This document shows positions 55,949-64,000 of a stretch of DNA of 64,000 nt, one piece after another. The notes below the pieces were generated by a model. That model saw only the letters and a list, made by a program, of their open reading frames with translations, ran no database searches and had not been told where the DNA came from. The DNA comes from Hippophae tibetana. Its lineage: Eukaryota > Streptophyta > Magnoliopsida > Rosales > Elaeagnaceae. The translations under genes were made by a program, and so were the position numbers. Where the stretch lies: assembly GCA_037013495.1 (NCBI GenBank), contig CM072812.1, forward strand, positions 35,174,501 to 35,238,500, given 5' to 3'. Each line of letters starts with the position of its first letter. Position 1 is the stretch's first letter.

Positions 55949-58440
55949 ATGGTTAGTTCAACAAAGATCTACACATTAGAAGAATTATTTGAGCTTGAAA
56001 AAAACAATAATGCTCAAACTAGATCCAAATGGGTATTGAATGCTCCTGACCCACCAAATTACTGGAATGAACTTGTGGGTTTTGTTAAGGAAACCATTTT
56101 ACCTCATAATAACAAATATTTGATTCCAAATAATCAACCTAATCCTAGTTACAAACGTATTGTCTCATTCTTACAAGGTCTATTTCCTATTCTTTGTTGG
56201 TGCCAAAACTACAACACAACCATGTTTAAGAATGATTTGGTTGCCGGTTTAACTCTAGCTAGCCTCAGCATTCCACAGGTACAATTTATTAATTATGCCC
56301 AAAGTTTACTTATTCGGACTCTCGTATAGAGCATTGATTATTTTGAATATTTGAATACTTGTACTCATATCCATGTCATATGTATTGGACACGGTTATTT
56401 CACTAAATTAAAAAAAAATACATATAACATACATGTTAATTCTGTACATTTTACATTTTATGAATTGAACAACGTTTGATTTCAGAGTATGGCATATGCA
56501 ACTTTGGCAAATCTTGAACCTCAGTATGGTCTATGTAAGTGACACATAAGGATCCTAGTTCCATTTTTGCTGCATTCCACGTATTAATTAAATTTATATA
56601 CTTGATGTAGATACAAGTGTTGTCCCACCCATAATATATGCCATGTTGGGAACTTCAAGAGATGTAGTGATTGGAGCTGTGGCTGTGGATTCTCTGCTGT
56701 TGTCTTCTATGATTTTGAAGTTAAATCCTGCAATGGATCCAATTAGTTACAAAAAACTTGCTTTTACCGTTACATTCTTTGCTGGAGTGTTTCAGGCTGT
56801 TTTTGGACTCTCTAGGTGAGTTTTTAATCAAGAATAGTCTCGTAATTATGTTAAAATGAGCCTTTTAGCTATGTTATTCTTAGCTAATTAGTCACCTATA
56901 TTACTATAATTATTGAAAATAATGTTCTTCTAAACTCATATTTATGAAATTTTGGCAATTTTGATCCAATCACTATGAAATTGTAGCATTTTTAGTCTCT
57001 ATTGGTCTTTTGTAAACATAGGACTAGAAGAAGTATTCATTTTCATAATTATACTATCAAAGTGATTTAGTAAGGATTAAAGTATTATTTTAAATAATCA
57101 CGGAATCTCTTGAGATTCCCTTTTAAATCTTTTTTATGATAATTAGTAATGATTCAAGAACTAAAACTTCAATATAGTCTCTAAATTATTGTAAAAATAA
57201 ATATTACAGGTTGGGATTTCTAGTTGATTTTCTGTCCCACGCTGCTTCTATTGGCTTCATGGCAGGTGCAGCCATTGTTATTGGACTTCAGCAACTTAAA
57301 GGCTTATTTGGGATCACCAATTTTACCAACAAAGCTGATATTATCTCTGTAGTGAAAGCTGTTTGGAGATCACATGAGACTGTAGGTTTACTAACTTTGC
57401 CTAACCTTTAACCTAAACGTAACATTTATTAATTTATATGACTTGCTATGTTTTTTTTTATATTAATTATTAATTACTTGCAGTGGGAACCATACAATTT
57501 CTTACTTGGGTTCTCGTTTCTCAGTTTCATACTCGTTACAAGATTTCTGGTATGTGTTTAATGATACAAACACCACACCAAAATGGTCACAAATCATGTT
57601 ATGCTCTCGAACGTTAGACAATATGATAAGAAGTTATTAGTGCAAAATTGTTTTGTTTTGCTACTTAAATTTCGTCCATTTATTAAAAATCAGTGAAAAA
57701 ACGTGAAAAATGCTGATTTATGAAATCCGGCCCAAAAGATGGTAGCCCTAATATACCGGTTTTAAAAACCGACGAATTACAACAGTATTATAACAGTGAG
57801 TTAAACATTTTTTTTCTTTTCTTTCTCAACAACATGATACATGATACAAACTTGACACGACATACATGACTTGCAGCAACTAACTAAAATGATATACTTT
57901 TGCTACAATTAATAAAAATACATATACTTTATGACAAATATAACAGGGTAGGAGGAACAAGAAGTTATTCTGGTTACAAAACATAGCTCCATTCCTATCA
58001 GTCATTTTGTCAACTCTAATTGTATATCTGACAAAAGCCCAAGAACATGGAATAAAGATAGTGAAAGAAGTCAAGGGAGGTCTCAATCCAAGCTCAGTGA
58101 GCCAATTAGAGTTTGGTGGACCTTACGTTGGAGATGTGACTAAGATTGCAATTATTGTTGCAGTTGTTGGTCTCATGGTGGGTTTGTCTATTTCCTTTGT
58201 TCATATTATACCACTTACACTAATTCTAAATAATTTAAAGTCATTTTGGTCATTTCAATTTTCAACATTTTGACCTTCTTTTTTTTTTTAATGGAAACGT
58301 TAGGAAGCAATTACAGTTGGTAGATCTTTTGCATCCAGAAAAGGATATTACCTTAACGCTAACAAAGAAATGGTAGCCCTTGGCGTTACAAATGTTGTGG
58401 GATCCATCACTTCTTGCTATGTTGCTACCGGTAATCCTCT
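55949..58440 (+). CDS. SULTR2: Group 2 (low-affinity) sulfate transporter, 5' seven exons
   Basis: A proton-coupled sulfate carrier of the SLC26/SulP family, a plasma-membrane protein that in group 2 serves vascular sulfate movement. Exons 55949-56278, 56486-56534, 56611-56815, 57210-57381, 57484-57549, 57947-58177 and 58314-58440 join in frame to 393 codons, all with GT-AG introns. The N-terminus has [15 protein letters not shown] and [19 protein letters not shown]. Next come [86 protein letters not shown] and TSCYVATG. Full-length relatives are about 650-680 residues; the last membrane helices and STAS domain are absent up to 64000. In helix 3, where relatives have G-P-V-A-V-V-S-L-L, this reads [12 protein letters not shown] 55949 is the first in frame. 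Intron 7 carries a copia insertion. Confidence 0.93.
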
Positions 58441-59227
58441 GTTTTCTTGACTTCTTCCACACGCTGTAAGTTTGTTTATGCTTTCGAAACATGGTAAAAG
58501 CACTTCTTGCAGCTAAAAACTGCTTCGAAATCAAATAAGGGTCTATTTGTGCTTCTTGGACCCTGTAAAGGCACTTCAAGCCTTGATAGGAAAAAAATTG
58601 TTAAAAGCACTTGTCTGAAAATCATTGTTATCGGAAGCACAATGAGACGATCTTGTGCTTGTGTTAAATGTGGTTTCGTACATAAGCAGTTCAAAAAAAA
58701 AAAAAAAGGTTTTAGGAAGTAAACACAAAATATGTTAGGTCATGCAATGATTTTTTGACATCAGAAGGACTTTAATAGGGTCTCAGAAGCAAAAATAAAT
58801 GTCCCTAAAACAAGTTATTGGAAGTGTTTTCAGGACTAAAAAACACATCTTTTGCTACTTAAATTATGTGCTCATTCATGAAATCACTTTTTAAAAATTG
58901 ACTTTTAACAAACAAACCATTACGAAGATCATATGATTATTAAGATTGCCCAAGCATATATAAAGATACTTCAGTTGCAATATTTAATGGAAAATTGATA
59001 AATAAAAGTAATAACTTTTCTGAGCTCTGAAAGTGCTATTGATAATTTCTTTTTTGTTAGATCCTGCAATGACTTTTTGCTATTAGAAGGATTTTAACAG
59101 GGTCTCCGAAGCAAAAAACAAATGTTCCTAAAACAAGTTATTTGAAGTGCTTTCATGACTAAAAAACACATCTTTTGCTACTTAAATTATGTGCTTATTT
59201 ATCAAATCATTTTTTAAAATGACTTTT
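58441..59227 (+). other. Start of intron 7 with a tandemly duplicated ~170-bp repeat
   Basis: Begins with the splice donor GTAATC. Copy one (about 58735-58905) and copy two (about 59059-59227) share GGGTCTC(A/C)GAAGCAAAAA and CATCTTTTGCTACTTAAATT, with roughly 85-90% identity by eye. The retroelement inserted at the end of copy two, after GACTTTT. No exon 8 (S-F-S-R-T-A-V-N-F would be expected) is present. Confidence 0.8.
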
Positions 59228-59730
59228 TGTTGAGTAAAATTTAAAATAAACAACTCTAAAATTTACTAATATTAGATCTAAACAAGTAAACAAACTACTT
59301 GTACTATACCTACTATAATAACTTTTAAAGACAACTCACAAATTGAAAAGAAATGCAAACACTCAAAGAGAAAGCTCTCAATTCACACTCAAACTAAGAA
59401 TACAAAGACTTATTTGTTTTTGATGGAATGATTAAACCAAATACAAGGTATGCTATTTATAATCCTCGTCATGCAATCTACACCATACAAATACAAAACT
59501 AAGAAATAATCCTAGTTACACAAATATTATCTACACACTTCTCTTTTCTACAACCTTCAACCATCCCATTTATTCATCTTTTAACCACTTGGTTTATTTC
59601 TCTATATCCTTCAACCACTTCATTTATTTCTCTACATCCTTCAACCACTTCATTTATTTCTCTACTTCCTTCAACCACTTCATTTATTTCTCTACATCTT
59701 TAATTATTATATTGGTGTTGATTTTCAACA
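59228..59730 (-). repeat. 3' LTR of copia element C (503 bp)
   Basis: On the minus strand it begins TGTTGAAAATC and ends TTTACTCAACA. A tandem repeat occupies its first quarter in that sense (listed separately). Confidence 0.95.
59583..59702 (-). repeat. 30-bp tandem repeat, four copies, in U3 of element C
   Basis: The plus strand has four near-identical units of TTCAACCACTTCATTTATTT followed by CTCTACATCC. In the element's own sense this lies in U3, close to the 5' end of the LTR. On the plus strand it reads as a repeated F-N-H-F-I-Y-F-S-T-S frame, which is only a by-product. Confidence 0.93.
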
Positions 59731-60372
59731 CTCCCCCTCAACACCAACTCTCACTATTTTTACTGTGTCAAGATGACGACGAAACATTTCGAACTTGCCA
59801 ACGCTTAAGCTTTTTGTGAACAAGTCCGCAACTTGATCATCTGTCTTGATTTGCCTCATTTCAATTTCTTCTTGTAGAACCTTTTCTCTGATAAAGTGAT
59901 AGTGTACTTCAACATGCTTAGTTCTTGCATAAAAGACCGGATTCTCTACCAAACGAATTGAGGATTGATTGTCATAGTACAACGATACTGCATAATCTAC
60001 TGGTTGATGTAGATTATTCATTAGCTGTATCAACCATATACACTTTTGAGCTCTTATTGTCGCTGCTCGATACTCAGCTGCAATGGTTGATAATGATAAT
60101 GTTGGTTGTCTCTTGCTACACCAAGAAATTGTTCCAGAACCTAACTTAAACACATACCTAATTTTTTGATCTCCATATTTCTTGTACAAAAGACCATAGT
60201 CAATTGTACTCTTAACATATCTCAGTATTCGTCGAACTGTATCCAAATAAGGCTTCTTTGGATTTTTCATGTACCGACTCATCACACTAACTGCATAAAA
60301 AATGTCAGGTCGAGTTAAGGTTAAGTAGATCAGACTGCCTATCAATTGTCGATACATCATTGCATCTTCCAA
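59731..60372 (-). pseudogene. copia element C reverse transcriptase end and RNase H
   Basis: Frame with [20 protein letters not shown], then [11 protein letters not shown] joined directly to [18 protein letters not shown]. Relatives have about 25 residues between these, including the G-Y-x-D-A-D-Y-A-G-D block with the first RNase H catalytic Asp. An in-frame deletion has therefore removed the active-site aspartate. The rest, [42 protein letters not shown] and [14 protein letters not shown], is well kept. Confidence 0.9.
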
Positions 60373-60378
60373 ATATTT

Positions 60379-61104
60379 TCATTCACGTGTACACATTTTG
60401 GAATTTGGTTCCATCGGTGTCGAAATCGGCTTGCATTCGAGCATTCCGAACCTCTTCAACAAATCTTTGGAATATTTTTGCTGACAAAGATATATTCTTT
60501 CTTGTGTGCGATCAACCTCTAAACCAAGGAAGTGTTTGAGCTGGCCAAGTTCCTTCATCTGGAAATAGACTAACAAATTCTCCTTCGTCCGAAGAATTTC
60601 TTCCTCATCATCATCGGTTATGATTAAGTCATCCATATACACTAGCACAATAGCTAGCTTTCCTTTATTGGCTTTGAAAAACAAGCTGGAATCTGCAGGT
60701 GTTACTGAATAATCACTTTGTGTTAGAAATTTAGCAATCTTACAATACCACGCCCTGGGTGCTTGTTTCAATCCGTAGAGTGCTTTCCGTAGCTTACACA
60801 CATATTTAGGATGATCTTGGCTCTTAAAACCCATTGGTTGGATCATGTAGATCTCTCAATCCAGCTCTCCATGAAGAAAAGCATTCTTCACATCCATATG
60901 CCACAACTTCCAATCTTTGCTGGCTGCAAGTGCAAGTAGGACTCGAATAGTTGTAAGTTTCACCATTGGACTAAACATTTCATCATAGTATAGTCCATAC
61001 TGTTGAGAGAAACCACGAGCTACCAATCGTGCCTTGTATCTCTCGATTGACCCATCTGGATGACGTTTTATCTTGTAAACCCACTTGCAGGATATGAGTT
61101 TCAC
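60379..61104 (-). pseudogene. copia element C reverse transcriptase
   Basis: Two frame-compatible segments, 61104-60856 and 60846-60379, separated by a single stop. The first has [34 protein letters not shown] and [14 protein letters not shown]. The second has [20 protein letters not shown] and [19 protein letters not shown], with a YMDD active site (YVDD is more usual in copia), and [16 protein letters not shown]. Confidence 0.93.
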
Positions 61105-61268
61105 ATCTCTTAGCTTTCACACTAGATCCAAGTTTGATTTTGCTGAAGTGCATCGATCTCTTCTTTCTTAGTTGTCATCCATTTAGATCTTTGTGATACT
61201 TCTTCAAACATCTCAAGTTCTATTGCTTCTTCAATTATGGCTACATTGGCATATTTGGGATTTGGCCT

Positions 61269-62120
61269 TCATATTCTTCTTGACCTACGGAGTTGAGATT
61301 GTGGAGTTGATTCTTTCATTTCACTAGGCCCACCTTCTTCATTTAGTTGTTGATATATGCCAGTTTGCCAAGAATTCTGAGTTACTATTTGTTCGGTACC
61401 ATCATCGTCTGGATCTTTGGATTCATCTAAACTTGGTTGGAATTGAATAGTATGCTCCCCCATCTTTTGTTGCAGCTTATCTCCAAATTCTCTTGAGTCT
61501 GGCAATGCTTCCTTCTCTAAGGACCACCAAGAAGATGCTTCATCGAGCACCACATCTTGTGAAGTGTAGCATCTTCCACTAGCTGGATCACAACATTTCC
61601 ACCCTTTTCTTTGGCTGTCATATCCCACAAAGATACATCTAACAACTTTCTTGTCAAATTTGCTCCGTAAATGATCAGAAACAAATACATAACATACACA
61701 TCCAAATACTCGAAAGTAGCTAACTGTAGGTTTCATGTTCCATAGTTTTTTAAAGGGTGAAACAAATTCTAACCTTGGTTGAGGAAGTCTGTTGATCACA
61801 AAGGCTATAGTCATCATCACTTTAGCCCAAAACCTCCCAGGTACATTCTTTTCATGTAGCATACTTCGAAAAATTTCTATAAGATGTCAGTTCTTTCTCT
61901 CTGCTACACCATTTTGTTGTGGTGTGTTGGCACAAGTGTACTGATGACATATTCGACATTCCTTTAGGTATTGAGAGAACTCGCCTGAGCTATATTCTCC
62001 GTCGTTGTCTGTGCACAAACAACAAATCTTCTTTCCAACTTCTCCTTCAGTTGACTCTCTAAACTCTTTAAACTTTGAGAATACGTCAGATTTTTCTTTC
62101 ATAAAGCAAAATCCACACAT
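61269..62120 (-). pseudogene. copia element C integrase, second half
   Basis: 62120-61887 holds [20 protein letters not shown] with the second catalytic Asp and [14 protein letters not shown] with the catalytic Glu. After one stop the same frame continues (61862-61269) with [51 protein letters not shown] and [18 protein letters not shown], the integrase tail and linker, ending in RRSRRI. This frame matches that of gag. About 165 bases between here and the reverse transcriptase frame contain a frameshift. Confidence 0.93.
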
Positions 62121-62175
62121 ACCTTAAGAAGTCGTCAATGAATGTCACCATGTATCGCATACCACCAATTGATGG

Positions 62176-62577
62176 TTACTTAACAGGACCAAATACATTA
62201 GAGTGAAATAAATCCAATGGTTCTTTTGCTCTAAACTTTGATTCCTCATATGTAAATTGGTGAGCTTTACCATATTGGCATCCTACACACATCGTGTCTG
62301 TTTGCATGTCTAGTTGAGAAAGCCCTTTAAACATCGATTTCTTTACCATCACACTTAGCTTGGAATAGCTAACGTGACCTAATCGCATATGCCATAGATC
62401 TACTGTCTCATTTCTTCTTGTCTTGTCTACATATGTAGATTCTTCTGACATTACGTAGACTGATTCCAATCGTTGCCCCTCCATTGTCAATGTTTTTGAG
62501 ATTTTGAGATCACGATACACTTTTACGTCTCTAGGACTGAACAAGACATAGTGGCCTGATGATGTTAATTGAGCCAC
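62176..62577 (-). pseudogene. copia element C integrase N-terminal part
   Basis: A frame offset from gag, with the zinc-binding [14 protein letters not shown] and [12 protein letters not shown], followed by [15 protein letters not shown]. The first catalytic aspartate (the usual H-S-D-V-x-G-P) has become Asn. Confidence 0.9.
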
Positions 62578-63701
62578 AATAGAAAATTTTTCTTCATTCT
62601 TGGGACATGATAAGCATCTTGAAGTGGTACTTGGTTAGAACTATATCGAGACGCAACTATCATCTTACCGATGTGGGCTATCGGTAACCTTGAGTTATCA
62701 GCTATCACCCCTACACGACCTCCCTTGTACTCATACATGCTTTCCAACTTCTGTTTATCACCTGTCATATGATTTGAGCAGCCCGAATCTACGATCCAGT
62801 CATTCTTGTAGTCAATTTGTTTTGATGTTGTCACTATAAGAGCCAATTCTTCTTCCTCTGTAGCGAATAATGCTTTGAAATCCCAACCATCTTCGCTATA
62901 CTCCTTAGAACTGGAAGTAGCTGTATTGCTTTCAATATGATTTTTCTTACTCCAATAATATTTTGCCATGTGACCCATCTTCTCGCAGTTGTAACATTCA
63001 CCGTTAAATTTTCTATTGTTATTGTGATTCTTCCAAGCTCCCCCGGGACGAAAGCCTCCCTTTCCTTGAGGAATTTTTCCTTTGTCGCCATCATTTTTAT
63101 ATCCATTTCCATTGTACCGCTTCAAAATGCCTTTGCTTTTGCTATTGTAGAACACTTCTTCTTCACCCTTCAGTGAGACTCCTTCCATTTGCTTAGTCAT
63201 AGCTTCTTGTTCGGCTAACAAATTCTCAAACTCAACAAGAGATGGTTGTGTCGGCCATCCTTGTATAGTTGTAATGAATCCTCGATATTCGGGTCTCAAA
63301 CCATGAATAATTATTCTCTTTATCCTCGTTTCCCCAATAGGAGCTTTTGGATCTAACTCTGAAATTTCGCGGTATAACGAATTTACCTTGTGAAAGTATT
63401 GGGAAATCATCATGTCGCGTTGCGCCATCGATAGTAACTCGTTCTCCAGAAGTTGCATTCTTGTATCATTCTTCTTTGAAAAGAGTGTAACAAGAGTGTC
63501 CCATGCTTCCTTTGGTGTTTTTGCATCCCGAATGTGCTCCAATATTTCTTCTTCAACTGTAGTCTTCAAAGCAAACATCGCTTTGCCTGCTTTAATTTTC
63601 CACTTCCACAAGATGTCGTTTGCATCTTCCACTGTTTGTTGTGTAACTTCATCGCCACCAACAACCTCCCACAAGTCTTGACCTTGTAGGTAAGACTCCA
63701 T
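62565..63701 (-). pseudogene. copia element C gag and protease (378 codons)
   Basis: ATG at 63701. Residues 1-190 form a UBN2-type gag ([51 protein letters not shown]). The knuckle at about residue 236 reads [14 protein letters not shown], with the last zinc ligand Cys changed to Tyr. The protease site [14 protein letters not shown] (about residue 305) is intact, and HVPRMKKN lies near the end. The frame stops at 62565 through a frameshift into integrase. Confidence 0.95.
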
Positions 63702-63884
63702 ACATGTTACCTATGTATTATAGTTTTTGTTGTTGAGCTTCTTGATTCCTCCAACTACTTGAAGATCACTCATCGTGTCGGCAAGACTTCGACTATACCG
63801 AACAAGCTTGACTAATAAACTTGCAGAGTACCAAACTCCTCACGACTCAAGATAACTCTACTAAGAACGATCCTTAACCGTCCC

Positions 63885-63896
63885 GCTCTGATACCA
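63885..63896 (-). other. Primer-binding site of copia element C
   Basis: The minus strand reads TGGTATCAGAGC, complementary to initiator tRNA-Met, two bases after the 5' LTR. Confidence 0.92.
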
Positions 63897-63898
63897 AT

Positions 63899-64000
63899 TG
63901 TTGAGTAAAATTTAGAATAAACAACTCTAAATTTACTAATATTAGATCAAAACAAGTAAACAAACTACTTATATTATACCTACTATAACACATTTTAAAG
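63899..64000 (-). repeat. 5' LTR of copia element C, first 102 bases in the window
   Basis: Matches 59228-59330 with about seven substitutions and one indel; the remainder is beyond the window. Confidence 0.95.

Larger units (their letters stand above)
59228..64000 (-). mobile_element. Ty1/copia LTR retrotransposon in a transporter intron, right end outside window (element C)
   Basis: The 3' LTR 59228-59730 (503 bases) and the start of the 5' LTR (63899-64000) both begin TGTTGAGTAAAATTT on the plus strand. On the minus strand, the primer-binding site TGGTATCAGAGC (complement of 63885-63896) and gag-pol follow in standard order, ending in a polypurine tract (complement of 59731-59738). The five bases left of the element are CTTTT; the matching copy should lie beyond 64000. 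The 102 comparable LTR bases differ at about seven sites. The insertion is opposite in sense to the host gene. Confidence 0.95.

Noticed and set aside
57625..57800. Possible small CACTA- or MITE-type insertion in intron 5, with a CCGGTTTTAAAAACCG palindrome and CAGTATTATAACAGTG
   Set aside because: The palindrome recalls CACTA subterminal words, but no paired termini or target duplication could be found.
59589..59819. Plus-strand frame with four FNHFIYFSTS repeats, resembling a repetitive protein
   Set aside because: It is the translation of the 30-bp U3 repeat of copia element C, antisense to the element; not a gene.
1..64000. tRNA, snRNA or intact rRNA genes
   Set aside because: Scanning by eye for B-box-like GGTTCGAATCC words and conserved rRNA words found only the 16S fragment at 17108-17242; a covariance-model scan would be decisive.

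Overview
The window is nuclear DNA of a flowering plant, most likely a eudicot. It is very AT-rich and holds plant-type L1 LINE, Ty1/copia, Ty3/gypsy, CACTA and hAT sequences, a low-affinity (group 2) sulfate transporter with plant-type introns, a plastid DNAJ20-like J-protein, and a decayed piece of plastid 16S rRNA gene. I cannot name the species. No bacterial, viral or CRISPR-type system is present; the interest lies in the transposon strata and in how they meet the two host genes.

Layout. 1-2155: 5'-truncated, heavily mutated copia pol on the minus strand, running off the left edge. 2236-4257: truncated, internally deleted CACTA element. 6720-11380: dead L1-type LINE on the plus strand (DUF4283/zinc-knuckle ORF1, then endonuclease, reverse transcriptase and zf-RVT). 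11.4-22.8 kb: AT-rich intergenic DNA with a 96-bp tandem duplication, paired hairpins, a plastid 16S rRNA insert between ~30-bp direct repeats, a solo LTR with a perfect 5-bp target duplication, and a ~55-bp-arm foldback. 22798-32096: large CACTA element of the same family as the first, with a recognisable TNP2 transposase pseudogene (minus strand) interrupted by a 542-bp hAT-type element with an 8-bp target duplication. 32793-38576: complete copia element (plus strand) with 5-bp target duplications and ~2.5% diverged LTRs but a wrecked gag-pol. 38.6-45.3 kb: AT-rich DNA, a long AT-repeat array, and a second kind of CACTA terminus.

45374-45883 is the only intact gene, a single-exon chloroplast J-domain protein. 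It is followed by a gypsy gag fossil, a small CACTA derivative (47582-~48375) and a complete copia element on the minus strand (49477-54854) with 697-bp LTRs, 5-bp target duplications and only a few lesions in gag-pol.

55949 to the right edge is a group 2 sulfate transporter gene. Seven exons (393 codons) are intact with good splice sites, but intron 7 first holds a duplicated ~170-bp repeat and then a minus-strand copia element (59228 to beyond 64000). The remaining membrane segments and the STAS domain must lie to the right of the window, if they survive.

The elements are largely independent insertions. The useful relations are nesting (hAT inside the CACTA transposase; copia inside the transporter intron), shared ancestry (the CACTA pieces at 2.2 and 22.8 kb), and a recurring design in which three unrelated LTRs carry tandem repeats in or near U3.
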